NCBI GenBank assembly: GCA_963626545.1
Contig: CAVFYJ010000045.1
Span: forward strand, 1-24,781
DNA from: Anthropogastromicrobium sp963626545
GTDB taxonomy: Bacteria > Bacillota > Clostridia > Lachnospirales > Lachnospiraceae
Direction of reading: 5' to 3'
DNA length: 24,781 nt
Shown: positions 16,766 through 24,174 of the stretch, one piece after another
Numbering within the stretch: position 1 is the first letter of the stretch
How the letters are laid out: every line of letters starts with the position of its first letter
Translations under genes and position numbers: made by a program
The notes under the pieces: model-generated
Seen by the model: the letters and a program-made list of their open reading frames with translations, nothing else
Told to the model about the DNA's origin: nothing
Database searches by the model: none

Positions 16766-17476
16766 ATGGGGATTTTTTCAGATATACTTGAAGCGAATCG
16801 AGAACGTGTTTATGGGGGATATATTGATCCGTGTATGATAGTGAATTCTTCAAGTAGCAATAACAAACGCTTCGCTGATTACCGTATTGAATTAAATAAA
16901 TATAAAGAGTCAGAACTTAATAATGAACAAAAAGCAAGGATGCGCCAAGAATTTTTACAGAGAGCTTCGGAACTTGAAGAACTCAAGGCTGTATATCTTG
17001 TGGCTGAGAAGGCAGTTTTGAAAATAATAAATCGTGGAAAGATCCAGTCAGTTTATATGAAAGATATGCTGGATACCCTGCAGTTTCAATTGAAAAGCGT
17101 ATATAGAGCTATTTGTCAATTGCGATCTGAAATTGATCAAAAATTTAAATTTGGGAAGCATCTCCAATTTTACCCAAAGCATGAAGATGTTATTCAGTTA
17201 GATGTTTTAAATCAGTTGATCAATACCACACTTCATCATATGGAGGAGGGACTGTTTGTAGATACTGGTACATTCAGAAAAGTGGTTTCAGATTGCGCAG
17301 AAATAATAAGGTGTATGAAAAATGAGGATTATGGAATGAGTGATAAGGCCGTGTTTTCTTACTACTTGATAGAAATAATGGGATTAAAAGTAACTCAGCA
17401 CAAGTGTTGTAATTGCGGGAAACCATTATTGAATAATACGGTATACTGTCTTAATTGCTATGAAAGGAATATTTAA
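16766..17476 (+). CDS. Uncharacterised protein with C-terminal zinc ribbon, first gene of Hsp70-like operon
   Basis: A 236-aa protein I do not recognise. It is predicted mostly helical, with charged helices around residues 40-75 (YRIELNKYKES, RASELEELKAVY) and no signal peptide or membrane segment. The last 25 residues form a treble-clef or zinc-ribbon module: C214-x2-C217 and C228-x2-C231 with a 10-residue spacer, including KPLL and VYCLNC. Such ribbons usually mediate protein or nucleic-acid contacts. GGAGG sits 8 nt before the ATG behind a strong promoter, and the next gene starts 2 nt after the stop. There is no HPD tripeptide, so it is not a J-domain protein. By position it could be an adaptor for the Hsp70 encoded two genes downstream; that is inference. 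Confidence 0.85.
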   Translation: MGIFSDILEANRERVYGGYIDPCMIVNSSSSNNKRFADYRIELNKYKESELNNEQKARMRQEFLQRASELEELKAVYLVAEKAVLKIINRGKIQSVYMKDMLDTLQFQLKSVYRAICQLRSEIDQKFKFGKHLQFYPKHEDVIQLDVLNQLINTTLHHMEEGLFVDTGTFRKVVSDCAEIIRCMKNEDYGMSDKAVFSYYLIEIMGLKVTQHKCCNCGKPLLNNTVYCLNCYERNI

Positions 17477-17478
17477 AA

Positions 17479-19398
17479 ATGAGTGAAAAGTATGATTTAG
17501 CTGTCCTTTTTGGCTTGCTAGAAAAAACAGTTGCGGAGTTTGTTGAAAGCGAGTCTTTCAAAAGGCTTGAAAAAGAACCAGATGTAATAAGACGTATAGA
17601 ACCGTTTGAACTTCCAGAAGTAAAGAGGCTGATTTGTTGTTCTGCTATTCTTGCAGAACAAGAATGGGCTAAAAAATATGATGAAGCGAGACGGTTGTAT
17701 GATGATAAAAATACATGGAGTGTCTCATGGTTGTTGGCACAATATAATGAGGTTGCGATATTTGAAAAGAAAATTCTAGCTTGTGTTGATGGAAGTATTC
17801 TTGACAAGATTAATGCCTTTAATAAAAAAATAACAGCAGAGAAGGAGAAAGCAAAAAAGGAACGAGCGTCGCTAAAAGGTAAGATGACAAAAGCAAAGAA
17901 GAAGCTTACAAAAGAAATCGTGCAAGAAACTGTTACTGGTAAAATTGATGTTGCAGAGAAGTTTGATATTGAGAATGTAGCATTTAAAAACTCAATTTCT
18001 GAAAAGCTAATGGTTGTGACAAAATCAGAAGACGAACTTCGTGTTGAAAAGCTCGATAAATATATTAGGGAAAGAGAAAACATTCTTAGGAAGTTTGAAA
18101 AACATTTTTCAAAGACATTAGCTTATCTTAACAAGATCAACAATATAGAAACAATGGATGAACAAAGACAGAAGGCATATAGGGTTATTAATGAAATAAA
18201 GCCTTCGGAAGAAGAAGTGTTTCTTGATCGTTATATTCATGAAGGAGAATTGTCCGCAAAGGATGAAGAACTTCTAAGAGATTATGGCTTTCTGCAAAGG
18301 TTTATGGAATTATTTGATAAATCTGAGCATAGAATATATGCTTTTCCAGTTTTGGCAAAACTATATATGGATAATGCGATTGATCTTGAGTGTGATTTGA
18401 TTGCTAGATTTATTGGTACACATAGCAAAATGTTAGCTGATTATCTTGAAGAACAGTATTCTTCAGTACCAGGGTATCTTAATGATACTGAGAACCGTGT
18501 ATTTTTGGAGTATTCCATTAAGCATACCGTTGCAGGGAAGAATGATTATGTGAAATGGTGGAATTCAATTTGTAAAGCTGCTGATTGGAAAATTGTGCTA
18601 GATACAGCAGAAGAAATTATTGATGATTCTCTACTGAAAGTTGTTATTAAGCTTATGCGCCATGTGAGTGGTACTGGTATGGATGCATTTTTAGAATTGC
18701 TTGATTCTAAAGAAGGAGAGACTCTCAGAATTACACGGGCTGAATTCATTATTGAACTCATTGGACAAGAAGTTCCAACGCGGAAGAATCTTGTAAGCAG
18801 CTACGTCCGTAGTACAGATCAAAATGTTCGTAAATTACAGCGCAGAGTTGCAATAAAAGAAAGAGAAATTAATAGATATAGTCAGGAATTATTTAGTGCT
18901 TTGTATCAGCCACTTGAGCAGTTAGAACAATTAGCTGTTAATTTGAAACTTTCAAATGGAGAAATAAAATGCAGTCTTGTAGCTGAACATGTAATAAATG
19001 CGTTGGCGGATTTGCGTGAAAATTTATCTGTTTTAGGATTGGATACTGCTGATGATGTTACTGCATGGAGGAGGCAATTGTTTGTAGATTATGATCCTGA
19101 AAAGCATAGAGTTCCTTCATCAATTGGAAAGGCAGGAGAACAGGTTAAGCTTCAAACATTGGGATTTACCTATATGGATGATGAGGGCAATAATAAGGTG
19201 AGAGCTGCTGAAGTGTATATTCCTACATTAGTGGAAGCGCAGCCTGAAAAGACTTCTGATGCAAAGAATACGAAAATCAAACATCAGAAAAAAATTGCGG
19301 AAAATATGCCTTCAAAAAAAACGAAAAATTCTAAGAGTGGGAATTCAATGAAGAAGTCTAAAAAATCTACACAGAGTCAGAAAGGAAAAAGAAAATGA
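17479..19398 (+). CDS. Large helical coiled-coil protein with a GrpE-like C-terminal region
   Basis: A 639-aa cytoplasmic protein. Residues about 108-150 form a Lys-rich coiled coil (KEKAKKERASLKGKMTKAKK), and the centre (about 220-430) is all-helical and could be repeat-like. From about 455 to 585 the layout resembles GrpE. A long helix (REINRYSQEL) comes first, then a helical bundle (LYQPLEQLEQLAVN; LADLRENLSVLGL) and a beta-rich end with D539-P540-x-x-H543, LGFTYMDDEG and VRAAEVYI. GrpE has an FDP-x-x-H and a closing RPAxVxV strand in the same order. This assignment rests on pattern only. The last 40 residues are a Lys/Ser tail, possibly for nucleic acid or ribosome binding. The stop overlaps the hsp70 ATG by 4 nt (ATGA). 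Expected role: nucleotide exchange factor for the Hsp70. Confidence 0.8.
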   Translation: MSEKYDLAVLFGLLEKTVAEFVESESFKRLEKEPDVIRRIEPFELPEVKRLICCSAILAEQEWAKKYDEARRLYDDKNTWSVSWLLAQYNEVAIFEKKILACVDGSILDKINAFNKKITAEKEKAKKERASLKGKMTKAKKKLTKEIVQETVTGKIDVAEKFDIENVAFKNSISEKLMVVTKSEDELRVEKLDKYIRERENILRKFEKHFSKTLAYLNKINNIETMDEQRQKAYRVINEIKPSEEEVFLDRYIHEGELSAKDEELLRDYGFLQRFMELFDKSEHRIYAFPVLAKLYMDNAIDLECDLIARFIGTHSKMLADYLEEQYSSVPGYLNDTENRVFLEYSIKHTVAGKNDYVKWWNSICKAADWKIVLDTAEEIIDDSLLKVVIKLMRHVSGTGMDAFLELLDSKEGETLRITRAEFIIELIGQEVPTRKNLVSSYVRSTDQNVRKLQRRVAIKEREINRYSQELFSALYQPLEQLEQLAVNLKLSNGEIKCSLVAEHVINALADLRENLSVLGLDTADDVTAWRRQLFVDYDPEKHRVPSSIGKAGEQVKLQTLGFTYMDDEGNNKVRAAEVYIPTLVEAQPEKTSDAKNTKIKHQKKIAENMPSKKTKNSKSGNSMKKSKKSTQSQKGKRK

Positions 19399-21029
19399 CC
19401 TATAAATATGGTATAGACTTTGGTACAACAAATTCTTCTATTGCTATTAGATTTGTTGGTGATGATAAAATTGAGCATACACTTGTTGTTGACGTAAAAG
19501 ATACGCTTCCTAGAGAGACAATTCCATCTGTGGTTCTTGCAGATGATAGAGGTCGAATTGTAGCCGGTGAGGATGCTATGAATCAATATACTCAAGGTGC
19601 TACGAATCAAGGAAGACAGCGCTTTATTAAACGGATTAAGCTCGAGCTAGAAAGTAAGGGAAGTAAACTTGAGTATGATATCAATGGTAGAAAGATATCT
19701 GGTGTTGATATGATAGCGGCAATTCTTAAGGTGCTTCGTTTGAAGGCAGAGAAGGCGGCAGATGAACTTGAAATAGAAACATCTGGTGTTGTTCTTGGTG
19801 TTCCTGTTCAGTATGGTGATATTCAAAAAAATGTTTTGAAGCAGGCGCTAGTAAGAGCCGAATTTTATAGAACATTGGATGAAGCTGAAAGAAAAACAGA
19901 ATTTGTTTCTGAACCGATTGCGGTTGCAGTTCATTATGGCTTGAATCTCAAGCACGACACGACTGTAATGGTATTTGATTTTGGAGGTGGTACACTTGAT
20001 CTTGCCATTGTAAATCTGAAAAATCAGGTAAGTATTGACAAACTTCATCCACATGAGACTATCTCAAAAGAACGTATTACCCTTGGTGGGGAAGAACTTA
20101 CAAGATTATTTTTTATAAATAGTTTTTGTAATCCAAAAAAATATGGAACAAAGAGAATTGGTTCTGAATTTGGTTTTGGTACAAACCTTACACCAGAAAA
20201 ATTGTGGGAAAGACTTCAGCAGTGTGAGGATGGTATCCGTTTTATTTCTGCCGTAGAGAAATGTAAATGTGATCTTTCGAAAGCGAGTAAATATAAATTT
20301 TCTTTTATTGGAAGAAATATTCAACTTGAAGAACAGACATTTTATCGGGATGATTTTGCAAATGCTATTGAAGACAAATTGGATGAGATTGATGATCTTA
20401 TTGAAATATGTCTTGAAGATGGAAATATTCAGGATCCATATGATATTGATCATGTAATCCTTGCAGGAGGTTCGTCTATGATTCCTGCAGTTCAAAATCT
20501 TCTTGTTGATAAATTCGGAAGCAATAGAGTTTCCAGCAAATTAAATGAAAATGATTCTCTTATTAAGAGTATTAAGAAAAACAAGGCAAATGAAAGCGAG
20601 GTCCTAACGAGTATTGTGCGTGGACTGGCTATGGTTGGCTGTAAAGATGAATCATTAGTTGACGACATGGTTGAAAATGATTATGGTGTTTGGGATTCTG
20701 TCGAGAATGAATTTATTCCAATTATCCGAAAAGGCATTTTAATAAAAAAAACTGTTCTTGATAGAATTACTCATCAAGGTATTTTTGAAGAGGTAGAATG
20801 TTTAGATAAGAATGTGTCTTCTGTTGAAGTAAAAGTTTATCAGAAAAATCTGAATGGAGAACATAGGTTGGGAACTATTAATATTCCTAATCCGGGCGGT
20901 AAAAAATATCGTATTTACATGCAGGTCGATAAAAAGAAAGGCACATTAGAAGTAATTATATTTGATATTGTTCAGCAGCGTTGGATTGATGAGATTCCGC
21001 TTGATGAAAGACGATATACATTGAAATAA
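19395..21029 (+). CDS. Hsp70/DnaK-like ATPase lacking the C-terminal lid
   Basis: A 544-aa Hsp70-family protein. The nucleotide-binding domain is complete. Phosphate-1 is YGIDFGTTNSSIAI (residues 5-18), EPIAVAVHYGL is the connecting motif, phosphate-2 is VFDFGGGTLDLAIV (from 193), and the adenosine motif is ILAGGSSMIPAV (from 355). The C-terminal ~130 residues look like a beta-sandwich substrate domain (IRKGILIKKTV; VEVKVYQKN; GTLEVIIFD) and end at DERRYTLK. The helical lid and EEVD-type tail of DnaK (about 638 aa) are missing. It is not the housekeeping dnaK, since hrcA, grpE and dnaJ are not around it. It overlaps the preceding gene by 4 nt and is 10 nt from the next, so stoichiometric expression is likely. 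Confidence 0.9.
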   Translation: MTYKYGIDFGTTNSSIAIRFVGDDKIEHTLVVDVKDTLPRETIPSVVLADDRGRIVAGEDAMNQYTQGATNQGRQRFIKRIKLELESKGSKLEYDINGRKISGVDMIAAILKVLRLKAEKAADELEIETSGVVLGVPVQYGDIQKNVLKQALVRAEFYRTLDEAERKTEFVSEPIAVAVHYGLNLKHDTTVMVFDFGGGTLDLAIVNLKNQVSIDKLHPHETISKERITLGGEELTRLFFINSFCNPKKYGTKRIGSEFGFGTNLTPEKLWERLQQCEDGIRFISAVEKCKCDLSKASKYKFSFIGRNIQLEEQTFYRDDFANAIEDKLDEIDDLIEICLEDGNIQDPYDIDHVILAGGSSMIPAVQNLLVDKFGSNRVSSKLNENDSLIKSIKKNKANESEVLTSIVRGLAMVGCKDESLVDDMVENDYGVWDSVENEFIPIIRKGILIKKTVLDRITHQGIFEEVECLDKNVSSVEVKVYQKNLNGEHRLGTINIPNPGGKKYRIYMQVDKKKGTLEVIIFDIVQQRWIDEIPLDERRYTLK

Positions 21030-21039
21030 GGAGACAATT

Positions 21040-21663
21040 ATGAAGAAAATTGAAAGTTATAATGCATCTTATCCTGCAGCATTTTATGAAATAGGAACAA
21101 TATATTCATTTTATGGAAAAAAAAGTTCGGAAGGAACATCTGCATCACGCGCGTATATTGATAGTTATTCTGCTGTCTTGAAAGATTTAGAAACGCAGCA
21201 AAAAGCAAACGCTATTCAACCAGTAAAGGGCGGTTCAGCAAACATTTCAGGTGGAAAGAAAGGTTTGAACAGATACTATGCTGTTGTTGTTTCAAAATCT
21301 GCAACGTTCATCGAAATAATGTTTCTTAATGGAAAGAATGGTAGCGAGTCTTATCTTACAAGAAAATATGCAGTAAGTAAATCATGTAGTACTGATGGAA
21401 AAGATTTGATGGCACCAACGACCAGAATTAAAGTATCTAGAGTACAGGGTGGTGTAGCAAAAATTGGTGGTGTAACAAGGCTCCAGAGTGAAAGTAATAG
21501 CAAAGTTGGTGGGATTACTAGAACTGGGCAGAATTCTGCAATAGCAGCTAATGTTGGTGGTATCACTCGAATAAAAGATCGGCATTCGGACAATGACAGT
21601 TCTCTTGAAGTACCTGGCAGGAACGAATCTAAAGTTGGAGGAATTACCAGAATAAAAAAGTAA
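21040..21663 (+). CDS. Uncharacterised protein with four VGGITR repeats, last gene of Hsp70-like operon
   Basis: A 207-aa protein with no family I recognise. Residues 1-60 are helical and polar. Residues 75-135 look like a small beta domain (YYAVVVSKS, TFIEIMFLNGKNG, LTRKYAVSKS). The C-terminal third is a flexible linker with four short motifs: IGGVTRL at 142, VGGITRT at 156, VGGITRI at 172 and VGGITRI at 199, the last at the C-terminus before KK. The motifs are a hydrophobic core flanked by basic residues, the composition Hsp70 substrate grooves prefer. AAGGAG lies 7 nt before the ATG. No signal peptide or membrane helix is visible. A client, tether or decoy of the Hsp70 is a reasonable guess. 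Confidence 0.8.
   Translation: MKKIESYNASYPAAFYEIGTIYSFYGKKSSEGTSASRAYIDSYSAVLKDLETQQKANAIQPVKGGSANISGGKKGLNRYYAVVVSKSATFIEIMFLNGKNGSESYLTRKYAVSKSCSTDGKDLMAPTTRIKVSRVQGGVAKIGGVTRLQSESNSKVGGITRTGQNSAIAANVGGITRIKDRHSDNDSSLEVPGRNESKVGGITRIKK
21463..21654 (+). repeat. Four-copy coding repeat (V/I)GG(I/V)TR(I/L/T)
   Basis: The four copies begin at codons 142, 156, 172 and 199 of the 207-aa gene, spaced 14, 16 and 27 codons apart. The codons differ between copies: the GG-I/V-T-R stretch is GGTGGGATTACTAGA, GGTGGTATCACTCGA, GGAGGAATTACCAGA and GGTGGTGTAACAAGG. The peptide is therefore held constant while the DNA has diverged. Confidence 0.85.
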
Positions 21664-21702
21664 TATTTGAAATGGTGAAGAACATTAATCGTAATTTGGT
21701 AG

Positions 21703-21749
21703 AAATTGCGCTATATTTCAATGATGATTGATGACTGCTTTCGCAATTT
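21703..21749. repeat. 8-bp inverted repeat downstream of the Hsp70-like operon
   Basis: AAATTGCG (21703-21710) and CGCAATTT (21742-21749) are perfect complements separated by 31 nt. It has no T tract on the plus strand. It could be part of the IS110 left end, a target-site feature or a weak transcript end for the operon. Confidence 0.35.
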
Positions 21750-21764
21750 GAAAGGAGCTTCCTG

Positions 21765-21770
21765 TATAAT
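21765..21770 (+). promoter_or_regulatory. Possible -10 box of the IS110 transposase
   Basis: A perfect TATAAT lies about 100 nt before the transposase ATG. No acceptable -35 is found 16-18 nt upstream, so the promoter may be weak or depend on the insertion site. Confidence 0.3.
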
Positions 21771-21796
21771 AAAAAATGTGGATGTTGAAAAATAAA

Positions 21797-21865
21797 GATA
21801 CCTCAGAGTACAATAAGACTACTGACTGGCAGGTTAGTAAAAATCTTATTGAACAGAGAGGTATC
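21797..21865 (+). promoter_or_regulatory. 69-nt nested hairpin covering the transposase ribosome binding site
   Basis: Three stems nest in one structure. GATACCTC (21797-21804) pairs with GAGGTATC (21858-21865). A symmetric 6/6 internal loop follows. CAATAAGA (21811-21818) then pairs with TCTTATTG (21844-21851). An asymmetric 1/4 loop leads to TACTGAC (21820-21826) with GTTAGTA (21833-21839), which closes on a 6-nt loop. The outer right arm overlaps AGAGAGG (21855-21861), the ribosome binding site of the ATG at 21870, so transcripts entering from outside would be poorly translated. Its internal loops also recall the guide loops of IS110 bridge RNA; that part is inference. Confidence 0.6.
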
Positions 21866-21869
21866 TACA

Positions 21870-23162
21870 ATGAATTCTAACACACAAAACGCAAAAATTG
21901 AAGCCATTACAGAAAAAACTTTGATACTTGGAATCGATGTTGGAAGTGAAACGCACTATGGCAGAGCGTTTGATTACAGAGGAATTGAGTATTTAAAGAA
22001 AACATTTAAGTTTAGTAACACAGAGGCTGGATTCAAGACATTTAAGGCATGGGTCTTGGATCTCAAAGAAAAGCATGAAAAGGATAAGGTGCTTGCAGGT
22101 ATGGAACCAACTGGGCATTACTGGTTCAATCTGGGAAAATTTCTTCAGGACAATGAAATGAAACCAGTGCTTGTGAATCCACATCATGTGAAGAAATCAA
22201 AAGAACTCGACGACAATCATCCAACGAAGAATGATCGCAAGGATCCGAAAGTCATTGCAGGATTAGTTCGAGAGGGACGTTATATGATCCCATACCTGCC
22301 GGACGGTGTTTACGCAGACCTTAGAACAGCGTCAAACATACGGTTTCAGTTACAGGCGGAACTTACGAGAATTCAAAACAGGATGAGCCGTTGGTTCAAT
22401 ATATATTTTCCTGAATATCAGACGGTATACGGAAAGCCAGATGCCAAAAGTGGAATACTGATTCTAAAGAAAGCACCCCTTCCAGAAGATATCCTGACGT
22501 TGGGTATTGATGGAGTGAACGAGATCTGGCGAGATGCAAAGGTGAGAGCAGTAGGGAAAGCGAGGGCCAAGAGCCTGATAGAAGCTGCTGAGCACAGCAT
22601 CGGAAGCAAAGAAGGAACAGTATCTGCGAGAATGGAAATCCGAATGTTGCTGGAGGATTATGAATCCAGAAACGAACGACTTCAGGAAGTGATGACTCTG
22701 ATTGAAGAGTTAGTAAACCAGATCCCGATGGCAGAAAAGCTGTTAGAGATCAAGGGAGTAGGAATGAGGACAGTATCAGGCTTCCTTGCAGAAGTGGGTG
22801 ATATCAGCCGCTTCAAAACTCCTAAAGAACTGCAGAAGCTTGCAGGATTGGCATTGGTAGAGAACAGCTCCGGAAAACACAAGGGTGAAACAAGAATAAG
22901 CAGACGAGGTCGAAAGAGACTAAGATATCTGCTGTTCGAGGCGGCAATGTCGCTTGTGTCGAAGAATCCAGAGTTCAGGGAACTACATGTTTATTATATA
23001 AGTTGAAGGCTGAATCCATTGAAGAAAATGCAGTCACTTATGGCAGTTGCATCAAAACTGCTGCGAGTTTTTTATGTCATGCTGACAAAAGGAGTGGATT
23101 ATGACGCTAAGAAGATGGTTAGAGACATCAAGAGACCGGCGGTTTATTTGCAGGCTGAGTAA
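21870..23162 (+). pseudogene. IS110-family transposase, interrupted by one in-frame TGA
   Basis: A DEDD/Ser recombinase that excises and inserts the element under bridge-RNA guidance. The start is the ATG at 21870 with AGAGAGG 8 nt upstream; a TTG seven codons earlier is less likely. The RuvC-like domain has D23 (LGIDVG), E79 (GMEPTG), D122 and D125 (NDRKD). The C-terminal domain has an IKGVGMRTVSGFLAEVGD hairpin and the Ser motif NSSGKHKG at 332-339, whose S333 or S334 is the likely nucleophile. The frame stops at codon 379 (TGA, 23004-23006) and then continues in the same frame with NPLKKMQSL and LTKGVDYDA to a TAA at 23160-23162, giving 430 codons in all. One base change would explain the break. 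The 378-aa product keeps all catalytic residues but loses about 50 C-terminal residues, so activity is doubtful. Confidence 0.85.
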
Positions 23163-23629
23163 GAAAAACAAGTAACTATAGTGAAGGCTGTCAACTGGAC
23201 AGTCACTGAATAAAGCAGAATGCAACAGATAACGTCCACTGATTACAGTGCTGAAGCAGGAAGCGAGTCAGTAATCAATACTACAAAGAATGAGCCAGTA
23301 GTCGGCAGGAAATTTTTTCATGGGACATAGATCCTGTAAAGGAGCAAAGCTGACACCCTGGTTATGGGCAGGCAGGACGAAGGAAGTTAGGACGTCTGGA
23401 GACAGAGAAGATCCTGGTGGATATAGGAGATTAGCTGCCATAGAGGGAAGGGTATATACAAGGCCAGTAAAACGAAAATCAAAGACGTTTTATTTCGTAT
23501 ACCTTTTATCTGCTATTTCAGTACTTGATACATTGAAATGCTCATAGCTTTGGCTTATTCACTGAGATATGCAAGGCTTAAAAACCTTGAATTTTCAATA
23601 AAAAACACTTGATTATATGAGGAGAAATT
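23163..23629 (+). other. Structured non-coding tail of the IS110 element and gap before the phosphatase gene
   Basis: No supported gene lies in these 467 bases; a 75-codon frame has no ribosome binding site. Several stems are present. GGCTGTC (23186-23192) pairs with GACAGTC (23198-23204) over a 5-nt loop. TGATTAC (23240-23246) pairs with GTAATCA (23271-23277). AAAACG (23469-23474) pairs with CGTTTT (23486-23491). The octamer AGATCCTG occurs twice in direct orientation, at 23329 and 23409. The section 23310-23440 is richer in G and A than its surroundings, with runs such as GGGCAGGCAGGACG, and may be a structured RNA or the right end of the element. A weak CAAGG/CCTTG hairpin sits at 23572-23589. 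Confidence 0.45.
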
Positions 23630-24103
23630 ATGAGTATTCGAGTCCTTTTTGTCTGCCATGGCAATATCTGTCGCAGCCCGATGGCAGAATTTGTTTTTAA
23701 GGATATGGTAAAAAAACACGGTCTGGAAAGTGAGTTTGTGATCGCATCAGCGGCGACTAGTACGGAGGAGATCTGGAATGGAATCGGAAATCCGGTCTAT
23801 CCTCCGGCAAAAAGAGAACTGGCGCGGCATGGGATTTCCTGTGAGGGAAAGCGTGCTGTTCAGATGCGCCGTGCAGATTATGAAAAATACGATTATCTAA
23901 TTGGAATGGACAGTCGAAATATCACAAATATGGTACGGATTGCGGGTGGTGATCCGAAGAAAAAAATCACAAAGCTGCTGGCATTTGCCGGGGAACCAGG
24001 CGATATTGCCGATCCTTGGTATACAGACAATTTCGAGCAAACATATGAGGATATTATTCGAGGCTGTACAGCACTTTTCACGCAGCTTTGCGAAAAAATG
24101 TGA
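23630..24103 (+). CDS. Low-molecular-weight protein-tyrosine phosphatase
   Basis: A 157-aa cytoplasmic enzyme that removes phosphate from tyrosine residues. The signature CX5R loop is at the N-terminus: C9-HGNIC-R15-S in VLFVCHGNICRSPMAE. The general acid is Asp128 in ADPWYTDN. The length is right for the family. GAGGAG lies about 6 nt before the ATG. In many Firmicutes such phosphatases oppose a BY-kinase that controls capsule export; no kinase is present here, and the IS110 element separates this gene from the polysaccharide cluster, so that role is unproven. The next gene follows after 71 nt and may be co-transcribed up to the shared terminator. Confidence 0.93.
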   Translation: MSIRVLFVCHGNICRSPMAEFVFKDMVKKHGLESEFVIASAATSTEEIWNGIGNPVYPPAKRELARHGISCEGKRAVQMRRADYEKYDYLIGMDSRNITNMVRIAGGDPKKKITKLLAFAGEPGDIADPWYTDNFEQTYEDIIRGCTALFTQLCEKM

Positions 24104-24174
24104 GAAAAAGTGCGAGAGAAAATTGCAGCAGAAAATAGCAGAAGAGGAAATAACAAAAGAGGAAATGGCGCAAA

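Larger units (their letters stand above)
21797..23162 (+). mobile_element. IS110-family insertion sequence (core region; outer ends not resolved)
   Basis: The element contains an IS110 transposase frame, a structured 5' leader and probably the long 3' non-coding tail up to about 23.5 kb. IS110 elements lack classical terminal inverted repeats and target duplications, so the exact ends cannot be read here. The coordinates given are the minimum that can be supported. It lies directly behind the Hsp70-like operon. Confidence 0.75.

Noticed and set aside
16766..17476. J-domain (DnaJ-like) partner for the Hsp70
   Set aside because: No HPD tripeptide; the cysteine motif is a single two-knuckle ribbon, not the four repeats of DnaJ.
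17451..18083. 210-codon minus-strand frame, rich in Ser and Phe
   Set aside because: It is the antisense shadow of the Lys/Glu-rich start of the coiled-coil gene and has no start signal.
19395..21029. Housekeeping DnaK
   Set aside because: It is about 95 residues shorter, lacks the lid, and has none of the usual hrcA/grpE/dnaJ neighbours.
23320..23547. 75-codon frame in the IS110 tail
   Set aside because: Composition and lack of a ribosome binding site suggest structured non-coding sequence, not a protein.
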